64,000 nucleotides of DNA from Woeseia sp. (lineage in GTDB: Bacteria > Pseudomonadota > Gammaproteobacteria > Steroidobacterales > Woeseiaceae): positions 3,331,305 through 3,395,304 of the forward strand of contig JAJFKW010000001.1 of NCBI GenBank assembly GCA_021773015.1, read 5' to 3'. The notes below the pieces were generated by a model. The model had not been told where the DNA came from, ran no database searches, and saw only the letters and a program-made list of their open reading frames with translations. Below, piece by piece: positions 25,164 through 34,932 of the stretch; positions within the stretch are counted from its first letter, which is position 1, and every line of letters starts with the position of its first letter. The position numbers and the translations under genes are program-made.

Positions 25164-25742
25164 CTATGCCGTTATTCGGGTAATCGTAATCTCAGCGCCA
25201 CCACGCAGAGATTGGACGACAATGCAGCTGGTTTCTGCGGCCTTCAACAACTTATCAAGAAGCTTGCCGGGCACTAAGCCACTGGCCTTCATGAGGACTT
25301 CTACCTCAAACTTTTGAAAACCGACGGGTACCTTTCTGTCGACCCTTAACGTGCCCCTAACATCAACCGTACCGCGCACAGCGACTTCAAGCCGCTTCAA
25401 TCGCACACCAACTCGATTGCTGACGATTCGCAAAGTGCTGTCTAGGCATGATGCAATCGCACCGCAAAGGATATCACCGGGCGTCGGAAAATCGCCATCT
25501 CCGCCGACAGACTTATGCACGCCGATCGGCAAAGCGGTCGGATCCCGATCACAGAACGCAACTTGGGTGTTTAATGGCAACGTCGCACCGATTTCGGATG
25601 ATGACGTTTTGGCAAAATCAACGATTCGCGCAGCGTCGGCATTCTCTACGTAAGTGGCGCACAGCGGTAGTTGTCGGTCTTTCATCTTGATCGGCGGCTT
25701 GCTTTGAATAGATTCCAGTTCTTTCGCATATCGATCTAACAT
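25164..25742 (-). CDS. OsmC family protein
   Basis: 192 aa. OsmC-like proteins are thiol peroxidases or related redox proteins. The central GDILCGAIASCLDSTLRI holds the first Cys region, and AAETSCIVVQSL the second, matching the two-Cys arrangement of the family. Residues 1-60 are longer than in short OsmC proteins. It is convergent with the SRPBCC gene and divergent from the HxlR-type regulator. Confidence 0.82.
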   Translation of the reverse strand: MLDRYAKELESIQSKPPIKMKDRQLPLCATYVENADAARIVDFAKTSSSEIGATLPLNTQVAFCDRDPTALPIGVHKSVGGDGDFPTPGDILCGAIASCLDSTLRIVSNRVGVRLKRLEVAVRGTVDVRGTLRVDRKVPVGFQKFEVEVLMKASGLVPGKLLDKLLKAAETSCIVVQSLRGGAEITITRITA

Positions 25743-25879
25743 GTCTTACTCCCAAAAATTAAGTGCTAGAGACATGCTACTGATGACTGTATTGTCGAAA
25801 TAGTGCGCCGGCCGTAGCAGACAGCGCGCCAAATCGATAGTATTTAGCTACCGATTGAGTAGTGATCTGAGATCAGGCA

Positions 25880-26578
25880 ATGACGTTGAATACACCAGGC
25901 AGCCTATGCCCCGCGATCAAAGCGGCCGATATCATCGGCGACAAGTGGGTGCTGCTCATTCTTCGAGAATTACACATGGGTGTATGCCGATACAATGATT
26001 TCCAGCGGGCGCTACCGCGTATTTCACCGACGATCTTAAGTAAGCGACTTAAACACTTGGAGCTGCATGGGCTGGTTGTCAGAAAGTCTGCGACAGGTAG
26101 GAAGGCCAAGGAGTATAAGCTGACAGCGTGCGGCAGAGAAATTGCACCAATTCTCCATCACATGTCGAGGTGGGGACTGAAATGGGCCCGCCGACAACTA
26201 GAGGATGAGGACCTCGATGTCAGCACATTCATGTGGGATTTTCATCGGACGCTGAACACAAAAGAATTACCGGACGGCGAAACCGTCTTTCAAGTGACAT
26301 TCAGTGATTTGGCGTCACATCAGGACTGGTGGTTGATTGCAACTCAAGACAAGGTCGATATCTGTACAGACGATCCAGGCAAAGAGGTCGATATTTACAT
26401 CACATGCAAGCTCCCCGCTCTTGTATCGGTATGGATGGGCGATGCCACTCCAAAGGCGGCAACTCAAACCTCGGACTTAGCGGTCACTGGACTCGCTCAT
26501 CTAGTTAGAACGGCAGATCGATGGTTTCCGCGTTCTATGTATGCGGATATTCGACCGGCAGGAAAACAGATCTCTTGA
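25880..26578 (+). CDS. HxlR-family regulator with C-terminal SCP2-like domain
   Basis: 232 aa. The first ~100 residues are a HxlR winged helix (LCPAIKAADIIGDKWVLLIL, YNDFQRALPRISPTILSKRL). The C-terminal ~110 residues (VFQVTFSDLASHQDWWLI...ITCKLPALVSVWMGD) look like a sterol-carrier-type pocket, a known combination in larger HxlR proteins, and probably bind the effector. It is divergent from the osmC-like gene, a natural candidate target. Confidence 0.85.
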   Translation: MTLNTPGSLCPAIKAADIIGDKWVLLILRELHMGVCRYNDFQRALPRISPTILSKRLKHLELHGLVVRKSATGRKAKEYKLTACGREIAPILHHMSRWGLKWARRQLEDEDLDVSTFMWDFHRTLNTKELPDGETVFQVTFSDLASHQDWWLIATQDKVDICTDDPGKEVDIYITCKLPALVSVWMGDATPKAATQTSDLAVTGLAHLVRTADRWFPRSMYADIRPAGKQIS

Positions 26579-26653
26579 ACAGTGAGGCGTCGTATTGTTA
26601 CCCCAATTTCCGACTCGCTATTCAAATCACTCAGCAATAGTGGTTAGTAAAAA

Positions 26654-27109
26654 ATGCTCAACAAAGTAGTATCAGGAATGACGTTAGTCGCTACTCTGGC
26701 GCTCAGCGCAAATGCGGCGCGGGCAGGCTTGGTCGAAGACTACTGCAGCAAGGTATCGTCATCAAAACTAGAAAAGTCAGAGTGTATGCGCGAGAGCGCA
26801 ACGGCAGCTATTCTAGATACTGATCCTGCTGTTCGATGGGCTTTATTCGAGTCGATTAATGCCGAACACAACAATGCCGGAAAGTCGCGCAAAAAGAAGA
26901 AATCCGGCGTGCCTAAATGTGACGAAGTGGCGGACGTCGGATTTATCGGGCGGACATCAAGCATGTGGATTGTTCGTTGCAAAAACGAAGTGATGTACGT
27001 GATTCAGTTTTTTGGCGACAAGTTTACGAAACCCATGACTTGCGAATCGATGGCAACTTTTATTGGCGCCTGTAGCAATGCCAATTGGGTGAATAAAGCA
27101 GATGACTAG
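26654..27109 (+). CDS. Uncharacterised exported protein
   Basis: 151 aa. Signal peptide ends near ARA-GL (about 24). The mature part has six Cys, a Lys-rich RKKKKSG stretch in the middle and FFGDKFTKPMTCESM near the end. I do not recognise a family. Its start follows the HxlR gene by about 75 bases on the same strand. Confidence 0.6.
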   Translation: MLNKVVSGMTLVATLALSANAARAGLVEDYCSKVSSSKLEKSECMRESATAAILDTDPAVRWALFESINAEHNNAGKSRKKKKSGVPKCDEVADVGFIGRTSSMWIVRCKNEVMYVIQFFGDKFTKPMTCESMATFIGACSNANWVNKADD

Positions 27110-27155
27110 GCGCGACTCGTCCGTCGACGCTGTCATTAGCGGCATCGCCCGGACG

Positions 27156-28382
27156 CTACGCGTCGACTAAATTCGTCCGAACTTTGACTTCACCGTGCAG
27201 TGTTCTATGGACCGGACACATATCCGCAATTTCCAACAACCTCTGTCGCTGCTCGTCTGTGAGTTCGCCTTCCAAAGTGAGCTCGCGCTGAAACTCGTCA
27301 ATACGGCCACTGCTGCTTTCGCAATCGCCACAGTCCGTCGCATGAATTTTGGCATGCGTCACACTGACTGAAACGGACTTCAAATCCAACTTCTTGCGAT
27401 CCGCATACATTCGCAACGTCATAGTTGTACAACTGGCCAGCGCCGATGCAAGCAAGCCATACGGCGTTGGGCCAAGATTGCTGCCACCTACACTGGCTGG
27501 CTCGTCTGCCAGCATACGGTGCCCCGCTGAAATTACCTCCGTGCGGTAGCCAATTGCGCCTGTTTTAGCGACGGTCTCGATGCCATCGCTAAGGATGACC
27601 TCTGTCGCCGGAATCGGTATCTGCACATACTGCGATGCCCATTCAGCGATTACCCTGCCGGCGTACAAAGAGTCCTCTCTGCGGGATAGCAGATGATCGG
27701 CTTTGTCTAGGCTCACGAAACTTTTCGGGTGCTTTGCATGGGCAAACAATTCACCGGCATTCTCAATTTCCACGATGTTGTCGAGCGGGGCGTGCATTAT
27801 CAATAATGCTTTTCTTAATGTCGCAATACTCTCCGGCAAATTTTGTTGCTCAATATCGTCGAGAAACTGTTGCTTAACGGTAAACGGCCGACCACCAAGT
27901 TCCACCGTGGCTTCCCCGATACGCTCGATTTCGGCTCGACTTGATGCCAACATTGCGGAAACGTGAGAGGCTCGAGCTGGCGAGCCGATTGTAACCACAG
28001 CTTTTGCATCTTTAATGTCCGCTGCGGCGCGCAAAATCGCGGTACCGCCTAGCGAGTGCCCGATTAGTAAAACGGGGGCACTGTAATTTGTTGCGAGATA
28101 CTCCGAGGCGGCAAGCAGGTCATTGACGTTGCTCGAAAAATTCGTATCGGCAAAGTCACCTTCGCTTTCGCCGAGACCAGCGAAGTCAAACCGAAGCACT
28201 GCAATACCAACTTGGGTCAACGCCCGGGCAATATGCTCTGCTGCACGAATATTCTTTGAACAGGTAAAACAGTGGGCGAATAGGGCAAAGGGTGTAAACG
28301 AGTTGGCGCTATCCGGAATATCGAGTAGGCCTTTAAGCTGATGGCCATCCGAATTCCTAAAGGTGACGTTCAATCGTGCCAT
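27156..28382 (-). CDS. Bifunctional alpha/beta-hydrolase and OsmC protein
   Basis: 408 aa. Residues 1-250 form a serine hydrolase: LLIGHSLGGTAI nucleophile elbow, APLDNIVEI and a His in DKADHLLSR. Residues ~265-408 are an OsmC domain with LASCTTMTLRMYADRK and DMCPVHRTL providing the two Cys. This fused arrangement is a known family; substrates are uncertain, perhaps (lipid) peroxide esters. GAGGAAATCAGC precedes the ATG. Another OsmC protein lies 1.4 kb away. Confidence 0.9.
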   Translation of the reverse strand: MARLNVTFRNSDGHQLKGLLDIPDSANSFTPFALFAHCFTCSKNIRAAEHIARALTQVGIAVLRFDFAGLGESEGDFADTNFSSNVNDLLAASEYLATNYSAPVLLIGHSLGGTAILRAAADIKDAKAVVTIGSPARASHVSAMLASSRAEIERIGEATVELGGRPFTVKQQFLDDIEQQNLPESIATLRKALLIMHAPLDNIVEIENAGELFAHAKHPKSFVSLDKADHLLSRREDSLYAGRVIAEWASQYVQIPIPATEVILSDGIETVAKTGAIGYRTEVISAGHRMLADEPASVGGSNLGPTPYGLLASALASCTTMTLRMYADRKKLDLKSVSVSVTHAKIHATDCGDCESSSGRIDEFQRELTLEGELTDEQRQRLLEIADMCPVHRTLHGEVKVRTNLVDA

Positions 28383-28470
28383 GCTGATTTCCTCGTTGCT
28401 GCCGTACGTTTGTGACAGTGGTTTCGTTTGCTCAATTCGTCCGACAGGGACTGCTCAAAATTCGCTAGCC

Positions 28471-29019
28471 CTAATTAGCATTGAAACCGTCGAATCGGTA
28501 AGAAAAGTTAATGCCAAGCATATCCAAACCTGGATTTACGTCATCTAAGCCGCCGTTTGACGTATGTTGCCAGCGCGCTGCGAGACTCATTTGTTCTGAT
28601 CTTCCGAACGTCAAGCCTATCGTAGCGGATGATGTAAAGTGAAATTTTCCACCGAGCTCGCGCCCGTTGAACGTTGAGCCGCTTAGCAGGGTTGGGCTGA
28701 AACCATACTCACCAAAAAATCGGCCATCACCCAACTGAAAACGCCAAACGGGTCCGAACGATGCAAATGCTTCAGTCTCATCCGACGTAGTTAGGGTGCC
28801 TACTGCAAACTCCATACGATCTGCACGCAGCCACGCCGGAGCGGAACTACGGTAGCCAAACGCGTATTGGGCGGTATCTTCGAATTTGCCGTATCCAGCA
28901 AGCGCACGATAGTCAGAAGGAATCAAACCATCTGCTTGCGCTGTGCCAACGCCCAGCATAAGTAGCAGGATGGCAAATTTTAGTGTGATTGGCGTTCGGG
29001 TGTTTATTCGTCTTCTCAT
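28471..29019 (-). CDS. PagL-like lipid A 3-O-deacylase (acyloxyacyl hydrolase)
   Basis: 182 aa from ATG 29019, which has GAGGAT 8 bases before it; a TTG eight codons upstream is not needed. Signal peptide ends near AQA-DG. The barrel-like body has the PagL catalytic HTSN near the C-terminus (RWQHTSNGGLDDVNPGLD, His and Ser plus a downstream acidic residue). The last residue of the fold is an aromatic-ended strand (INFSYRF). PagL removes the 3-O acyl chain of lipid A in the outer membrane. It stands alone. Confidence 0.8.
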   Translation of the reverse strand: MRRRINTRTPITLKFAILLLMLGVGTAQADGLIPSDYRALAGYGKFEDTAQYAFGYRSSAPAWLRADRMEFAVGTLTTSDETEAFASFGPVWRFQLGDGRFFGEYGFSPTLLSGSTFNGRELGGKFHFTSSATIGLTFGRSEQMSLAARWQHTSNGGLDDVNPGLDMLGINFSYRFDGFNAN

Positions 29020-29490
29020 TGTCTTATCCTCATGGCCCTGCAATCAAGATTGCGTTTGCGCGCCACTTTCAAGTCGTTATTCTGCAGGCCGTGCTTTCAT
29101 TGCAAAGATGCTCGGTAGGCAGATTTCTCCGCTCATCCCGCGATCCGAAAATTCCGTTGCAGGTCGTTTATGTCTTCAAGCTGTCAGGTGTTGCCATCGC
29201 CGATATTCGCCGCCAGCGCTGCGACATCAACTTGGCCTCAATTTCGATATGCCTAGATTAAGACCGGAGAATTCGCTTTTCTATGACAAAGACTCTTGAA
29301 AATGTTATCGATCGTCCATGTTGATGGACGTATGAGCATGCCAGCCTGAGTATTATTGGGTCATGGGGGCAATGGGCAAGGACCTCAAGCGTATCTATTT
29401 CGTGCCACCGAGGTGCATTTGGGTTTAAGTGCAATTTGTCGGGTGGTGTTGGAAAATGAGCGCGGGATTTAGATAAAAGTACCGGAGGAA
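29020..29490. other. Non-coding gap of about 470 bp
   Basis: No supported gene. Short frames here mostly run antisense to the pagL-like gene and have no family features. It should hold the divergent promoters of the pagL-like and 5'-nucleotidase genes. Confidence 0.5.
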
Positions 29491-31068
29491 ATGGTGAATA
29501 TAGGTCGTTTTACGCTTTACATCGTGGCGCTGATTGTCGTTTGCACGCCACCCGAAATTGCGGCGTCTGAGAGGGATGACGACGCCATGACCGTTACGTT
29601 GCTGTTCACGAATGACATCGAAAGTGCCTACGATCCCGTGCCCGCATTTTGGATCGGCGATCTAGATCATATCGGTGGTATTGCCCAGATGGCGACACTG
29701 ATCGAGCAAATACGCTCGCGCGAGCCCAATGTGTTCTTGTTCGATTCTGGTGACATTTTCACTGGGGCGTTGTCGCGGCAAACCGAAGGCGCGCTCATGT
29801 TCGAATTCATGATCACGATGGGTTACGACGCCATGGCAATTGGCAACCATGAATTCGACTACGGACACGAAGTCCTGACCTGGCAGAAGAACCGAGCGCC
29901 GTTTCCCGTGCTCGGTGCCAATCTGTTCTACAAAAATACCGATCATCCGTACTCGCAAGCACATACGATTATAGAACGCGACGGTGTCCGAATTGGGGTA
30001 ATCGGAATACTGGGACAGGATGCGGCGAGCTCGGCAATCGCGCCTGCGCATATAGCGGCGCTCGATGTCTTAGATCCCGCGGAATCTGTACGGCAGTCGA
30101 TTAGAGCGCTTGATGGTGCTGTCGATCTGATCGTTTTGCTCACGCACCAAGGGCACACAGCACCGATGCAAACCGACGCAGAAATCGATCCACGTTTGCA
30201 ACGTGACATAGATAAAGATATCGCGCTCGCGGGCGCGGTAGATGGCATCGACGTACTGTTCGGTGGTCATGCCGATGCCGGCACACCGGAGCCAGTGGTC
30301 AATCCAGACAGCGGAACGTTGATTATGCAAACCTACGGTCAAGCAACGTATCTTGGATACTTACAGCTCACATTGAACCGTAAAACCAAGGTCATTGAAT
30401 CGTACACTGGAAAATTGATTCCAGTAGACTCGGATGCGCTGACGCCGCATCCGATAATTGAAGAGAAATTCAATCACTATCGCGCTCAGTATCCAGAACT
30501 CACCGAAATTGTTGGCTCTACGGACGCGCGACTAAACCGAAAGTACTTTGACGAATCGGATCTGGGGAACCTAATAGCAGATGTGCTCGCGGAACAAACA
30601 GGAAGTGATATCGGCATGATGCATCCTGGTGGAATTCGTAAAGACTTTCCAAAAGGAGACATTACAATCGCTGACATTCTCGATACCAATCCATTTGTCG
30701 ACCTTTCGCAGGTGGTCGAAGTGAACGGTGCTGTATTGAGAAAAATTCTTGAACAGTCTCTGACGTTGGATCGTGGGCTTATGCAGATTTCGGGAATTGA
30801 GATTACATTCGATTTATCTAAGCCAGAGCGCGACCGTCTGGTATCGTTAAATCGCAATGGAAAATCGATCAAGGATGGCGAAAAATTTACAGTAGCTGCA
30901 GCGGGAATAATTGCTAGGGGTGGCGATCACTACGACGAATTCCTAGAGGGTAGGATATTACGTGACGCTCAGCCCGTGTCGGACTTGCTAATCGCCTACT
31001 TCAAAAAACATGGCAGAGTTCCACTGCCGCAGGCCGGGCGTCAGGTGGAAATTTCGAATGCCGACTAA
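29491..31068 (+). CDS. Bifunctional metallophosphatase/5'-nucleotidase, secreted
   Basis: 525 aa. A signal peptide covers about 1-25. The metallophosphatase half has TNDIES, DSGDIFTG, IGNHEFDYG, LLTHQGH and FGGHADAG, the five metal-binding blocks. The C-terminal 5'-nucleotidase domain has DLGNLIADVL and MMHPGGIRKDFPKGDIT, with PFVDLSQVVEVNG. It should dephosphorylate extracellular nucleotides in the periplasm for scavenging. The perfect GGAGGAA before the ATG predicts good translation. Confidence 0.93.
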   Translation: MVNIGRFTLYIVALIVVCTPPEIAASERDDDAMTVTLLFTNDIESAYDPVPAFWIGDLDHIGGIAQMATLIEQIRSREPNVFLFDSGDIFTGALSRQTEGALMFEFMITMGYDAMAIGNHEFDYGHEVLTWQKNRAPFPVLGANLFYKNTDHPYSQAHTIIERDGVRIGVIGILGQDAASSAIAPAHIAALDVLDPAESVRQSIRALDGAVDLIVLLTHQGHTAPMQTDAEIDPRLQRDIDKDIALAGAVDGIDVLFGGHADAGTPEPVVNPDSGTLIMQTYGQATYLGYLQLTLNRKTKVIESYTGKLIPVDSDALTPHPIIEEKFNHYRAQYPELTEIVGSTDARLNRKYFDESDLGNLIADVLAEQTGSDIGMMHPGGIRKDFPKGDITIADILDTNPFVDLSQVVEVNGAVLRKILEQSLTLDRGLMQISGIEITFDLSKPERDRLVSLNRNGKSIKDGEKFTVAAAGIIARGGDHYDEFLEGRILRDAQPVSDLLIAYFKKHGRVPLPQAGRQVEISNAD

Positions 31069-31126
31069 CGTAGGCGAATGCTCTTTGGCTGCTTAATGTT
31101 TTCGGATTGAATCGCTACTACGGTGA

Positions 31127-31834
31127 CTATTCGTTCGACCGACTGTCAAGGCGATAGCCGACTTTTCGAACGGTGATAATTATTGACGGGTTGGCAGAAT
31201 CGTCCTCTAGCTTGCGCCGAAGTTCCCCGATATGTGTGTCGACCGTTCGACTTACGACCGTAGACGAATGCCCCCAAACGGACTTCATCAAATCAATTCT
31301 AGAAACTACAGCCCCCTGGCGATTGACCAGTTCAACGAGTAACTCGAATTCTTTAGGCGCAAGATCGACGGAATTGCCCGACTTAAATACGGTACGGGTT
31401 TTTTGGCAGATTTTGATGTCACGAAACTGGATTGGCGCATGGTCCGTCAAATGATCATATGAACGCCCACGCCGATTTCGGCGAATTATTGCTTCAACGC
31501 GAGCCAACAGCTCCATTAAACCGAACGGCTTGGTAACGTAGTCGTCAGCACCCATGCGCAATCCGCGCACTTTGTCGACTTCTTCGCCGCGGGCAGTAAG
31601 AAAAAGCACCGGCATATCTGCATCAAAACTACGCAAATTCTTCAGGACGGCAAAGCCGTCCATTTGCGGCAACATCAAGTCAAGAATCAACAAGTCTGGC
31701 CGCCAGGATCTTGCCAGTTTCAGGCCTTCCGGTCCATTTGTGGCGCACCGCACGCCGTAGCCTTCGATTTCCAGGTTGCTTTGCAACCCGAATGCCAGGT
31801 CCTTATTGTCTTCCACAATCAATATACGCTTCAT
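31127..31834 (-). CDS. OmpR/PhoB-type response regulator
   Basis: 235 aa. The receiver domain has DD-type EDN (8-10), phospho-acceptor Asp52 in LILDLMLPQMDG, Thr in LTARG and Lys in YVTKPF. The C-terminal winged helix has DLAPKEFELLVELV and SRTVDTHIGELRRKLEDD. Its ATG overlaps the kinase stop by ATGA, so the two proteins are coupled. Targets unknown. Confidence 0.95.
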   Translation of the reverse strand: MKRILIVEDNKDLAFGLQSNLEIEGYGVRCATNGPEGLKLARSWRPDLLILDLMLPQMDGFAVLKNLRSFDADMPVLFLTARGEEVDKVRGLRMGADDYVTKPFGLMELLARVEAIIRRNRRGRSYDHLTDHAPIQFRDIKICQKTRTVFKSGNSVDLAPKEFELLVELVNRQGAVVSRIDLMKSVWGHSSTVVSRTVDTHIGELRRKLEDDSANPSIIITVRKVGYRLDSRSNE

Positions 31835-33516
31835 ACAGATTCAGCTTTTGTGTCAGTTTGCTCAGGTTGCACAACTTCACCGGCGCCACGTGCAACCGAA
31901 CTAGCGTCAGGCAGTTCGATACCGAACGTCGCACCGCCGGCTACCGCATCTTCAACCCAAGTGCTTCCACCGTGTGCGCTGACGAGCTGACGAACAACCG
32001 CCAAACCGATTCCGGTGCCAGCAATCGCGGATTCGCGTTCTCTTTCCAATCGATAGTAGTCTCCCCAAATTCGTTCTCGGTCGCGACCAGGAACACCTAG
32101 CCCTTGGTCGGATACGGTAATGAGGGCTCGGCTTCCATCATTTATCAGGGTTACGCTGATTGTCTGTGGTTCTGGACCGTATTTCACGGCATTGTCTAAC
32201 AAATTGAGAATGATCTGGCTAATTGCATCCTTATCGATGTTCGCCGAAATGCTTCTGTCGAGATCAGTTTGAATGACGGTGCCGGACGACTCCGCGAGTA
32301 CCCGAAATTCATCGCAAACGCTTTCGACGATCGGTGCAAGCTTCATTAGCTGTAGCTGAATTTTTCTTTGTCGTTCTCCGCCATTGGCGAAGCGCAAGAT
32401 ATTTTCGACCAAGTGAATTAGGCGCTGCGACTCTCGATTGATAATCTCCAATGCCCGGACGCGATCGGACTGTTCGCGGAATCTCTCAAACAATAGCGTT
32501 TCGGTAAACATTTTGATCTGAGTGAGCGGAGTACGCAATTCATGTGAAACTTCAGCAACAAAATCTGCTCTCGTTTTCATCAGGGCGTGTTCGCGTCGAA
32601 GTTGGCGAATTGCGGCAAGCAGCAAGGCAACGGTCAGCAACAATACGACGATCAGAACGGGTAGACGAGACTCCGGTAGTCCGCCTATGACCAGTGATCC
32701 TGCAATCATTGGGTCAATGGCTACGGCAACTTCGTGGTTTTCGAAGATACCGTTGTAGTCGTCGCCAATTTTAGTGACCACCAGTAGGGCTTCTTCGAAT
32801 GCGTCTTTTGATTTGAATAGGACGTGTCCGTCGTTGTCAGAAAATTTCAGATAGACATGCGGATTGGTGACAACGCCTTTCGCAAGCGTTTTTGGTAACA
32901 GCTCCTTTTTCTCGAACACATCTACTAACCAAGAAGAAAGTTTCTGCTGATTAACTTTGAAGCCGAAAATATCACTACTTTCTCTTAGGGCTGCTACGAC
33001 AAACGTTTGAGTGTCACCATTCTGGGTAACATGCTCGATAGCGAATCCCGTCTGCGGTATTTCGGAATTAGAAATTTCACGTAATAGTGCTTTTACTTTT
33101 TCTGGGTCTGACGGGGTGTAATTTCGGTCACCGTAAATAGAGAGCAAACCGCTGTCACTCTTGACAAGAAATGCGAATTCAGCCAGCGATCCGCCGGGAC
33201 CGAAGTGCCCGTCGTCGTAACTTATCGACGGGGGAAGAACGTCGGAATCCGACATTGCGGAGCGCAACTCCCCCAAGTGAGTGTAGTAACCGTTATAGCC
33301 GATACTTGACATAGCGCGGCGGGAAAACTCGCCTGCGACGAGTTGGCCATAGTCTCGAAGTACCTGCGTAGCAGTTTCGTTATTGGTTCGTACCGATCGC
33401 TCTGCATGCCAGGCAAGCACCAGCACCAGAAGTAGAATCAACAGCAACAAGCCGATAATCCAGCCAGTACGCGAAGCGCCTGAATACGAGTAGGTTGAGC
33501 GCGTCAAATTCGACAT
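31831..33516 (-). CDS. Sensor histidine kinase with large periplasmic domain
   Basis: 561 aa from the ATG before MSNLTRS; 34 extra upstream codons have no support. TM1 is at about 17-37, TM2 at about 288-308, enclosing a periplasmic sensor of about 250 residues with no motif I recognise. Then come HisKA (VAEVSHELRTPLTQIKMF), N box (NLLDNAVKYG), G1 (DQGLGVP) and G2 (GTGIGLAVVRQLV). It phosphorylates the response regulator in the same operon. Divergent from the diheme cytochrome gene, which may be a target. Confidence 0.93.
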   Translation of the reverse strand: MSNLTRSTYSYSGASRTGWIIGLLLLILLLVLVLAWHAERSVRTNNETATQVLRDYGQLVAGEFSRRAMSSIGYNGYYTHLGELRSAMSDSDVLPPSISYDDGHFGPGGSLAEFAFLVKSDSGLLSIYGDRNYTPSDPEKVKALLREISNSEIPQTGFAIEHVTQNGDTQTFVVAALRESSDIFGFKVNQQKLSSWLVDVFEKKELLPKTLAKGVVTNPHVYLKFSDNDGHVLFKSKDAFEEALLVVTKIGDDYNGIFENHEVAVAIDPMIAGSLVIGGLPESRLPVLIVVLLLTVALLLAAIRQLRREHALMKTRADFVAEVSHELRTPLTQIKMFTETLLFERFREQSDRVRALEIINRESQRLIHLVENILRFANGGERQRKIQLQLMKLAPIVESVCDEFRVLAESSGTVIQTDLDRSISANIDKDAISQIILNLLDNAVKYGPEPQTISVTLINDGSRALITVSDQGLGVPGRDRERIWGDYYRLERERESAIAGTGIGLAVVRQLVSAHGGSTWVEDAVAGGATFGIELPDASSVARGAGEVVQPEQTDTKAESV

Positions 33517-33672
33517 CTTTACAGAATAGCTCGATTTTCGGTTGAATGGTCTGAGTTGGTGGGTGTTGTCGGTTTTTCTGACAATTTCCTGACAGTTTGC
33601 TTTCGATATGCAGATCACTCTTGATTTGGCCTCGCGTAGGATCCAGAGATCCCCACATATTGAGGTGTCGAA

Positions 33673-34428
33673 ATGCTTCTTAAGCGCATACTGGTATTCG
33701 TATTCTTGCTAACAAGTTCGCTATTTGCGCTGGCACAGGACCAAAGGCGCGATATCTTTGCAAACCCAGAGAACTTGCAGGTTTTGCCAGAGGACATCAG
33801 TTCAGACGAGCTCAAGGCGACAATGCGCGGTTTTGCGCTTGGGCTAGGAGCGCGATGCGAAAACTGTCACGTGGGTGAAGCGGGGGCGCCACTAGATACT
33901 TTCGATTTTGCTTCTGACGAAAAGGCGATGAAGAAAAAAGCTCGCCAGATGTTAACAATGGTGGGCGACATCAACGATACATACGTGCCGAAGCTAAGCG
34001 AGATTGAGAAATCGGATCATGTAGCGGTTCGCTGTGTAACATGTCACCGGGGTCGGCCGCAGCCGAAGTTGATTCAAGATGTACTGGATGAGGAATTGGC
34101 GGAAAATGGTCTGGATGCCACTGTTGCGAAGTACGCCGAATTGCGAGATGGTTTTTTTGGTAGTCATAGCTACGACTTTAGCGAGAATGTGCTGCCAATG
34201 TATGCGCAGGAACTCGCAAAGCGTGATCAAGCGGGCGACGCCCTCGCGCTGATCAATATCAACGCAGTCAATTACCCGGAATCATATTTCACCTTCTTCG
34301 TTAAAGGAGAATTGCATAACTCATTGGGTGAATCAGACGGTGCACTACAAGCCTACAAACGGGCGTTGGAACTGAATCCGCGGGCACAACGTTTTTTGGA
34401 AGCAAAAATTACTGAGCTGGAAAAATAG
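33673..34428 (+). CDS. Diheme c-type cytochrome (reaction-centre cytochrome-like) with TPR tail
   Basis: 251 aa. Signal peptide ends near ALA-QD (about 22). Heme motifs CENCH (about 62) and CVTCH (about 121) with an alternating helix (MRGFALGLGARCENCHVG, then Met-rich MKKKARQMLTMV) match the CytoC_RC family seen as tetraheme reaction-centre subunits; here only two hemes remain. The C-terminal ~70 residues form a TPR (FVKGELHNSLGESDGALQAYKRALELNP). Likely a periplasmic electron carrier. It is divergent from the two-component system. Confidence 0.85.
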   Translation: MLLKRILVFVFLLTSSLFALAQDQRRDIFANPENLQVLPEDISSDELKATMRGFALGLGARCENCHVGEAGAPLDTFDFASDEKAMKKKARQMLTMVGDINDTYVPKLSEIEKSDHVAVRCVTCHRGRPQPKLIQDVLDEELAENGLDATVAKYAELRDGFFGSHSYDFSENVLPMYAQELAKRDQAGDALALININAVNYPESYFTFFVKGELHNSLGESDGALQAYKRALELNPRAQRFLEAKITELEK

Positions 34429-34449
34429 AGCAACGATGTAGCAGTACAA

Positions 34450-34821
34450 TCAGGCAAATCGATCGAAGGCAACGCTGCCCCATACGAGCAGAAGCAGTGT
34501 GAGGCCGACGAAAACAGCGGCGGATCCGAGATCTTTTGCGCGTCCCGAGAGTTCGTGATGTTCACTTCCGTGTCGATCAATGGCCGCCTCGATAGCGGAG
34601 TTTAGTAACTCAACAAGTAGTACCAGTAGACAGCACGCGATCAACAAAGCGCGTTCAATCGGGCCGCGACCCAACCAGAGAGCGACCGGTAGGAGCAACA
34701 CGGTTAAAACCAATTCCTGTCGGAATGCAGCTTCGTGTCGCCAGGCATGCTGGAATCCTTGTGCTGAGAACTTTACTGCCCGAACAATTCGCATTAATCC
34801 AGTGTTGTCAGGCTTGCCCAC
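34450..34821 (-). CDS. dgkA: Diacylglycerol kinase
   Basis: 123 aa from a GTG start, matching the ~122 aa of E. coli DgkA. It phosphorylates diacylglycerol to phosphatidate at the inner membrane. Three helices follow an amphipathic N-terminus. The catalytic and signature region is ELLNSAIEAAIDRHGSEHHELSGRAKDLGSAAV. A longer frame (to 34959) would add 46 unrelated residues; AGGAG (34828-34832) 6 bases before the GTG supports the shorter form. Confidence 0.93.
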   Translation of the reverse strand: MGKPDNTGLMRIVRAVKFSAQGFQHAWRHEAAFRQELVLTVLLLPVALWLGRGPIERALLIACCLLVLLVELLNSAIEAAIDRHGSEHHELSGRAKDLGSAAVFVGLTLLLLVWGSVAFDRFA

Positions 34822-34827
34822 ATCCGT

Positions 34828-34832
34828 CTCCT
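34828..34832 (-). promoter_or_regulatory. Ribosome site fixing a GTG start for dgkA
   Basis: AGGAG on the coding strand, 6 bases before GTG 34821. It decides against the longer ATG-initiated frame. Confidence 0.7.
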
Positions 34833-34932
34833 GATTTTGCGATAGTAATGCCAATTCTAATGCAAATTGCTGCGATCTTGCTGATGTCGGTGCCCAGGAA
34901 CCAATATTCTTCGCGGCTGTCATACCGCTACG

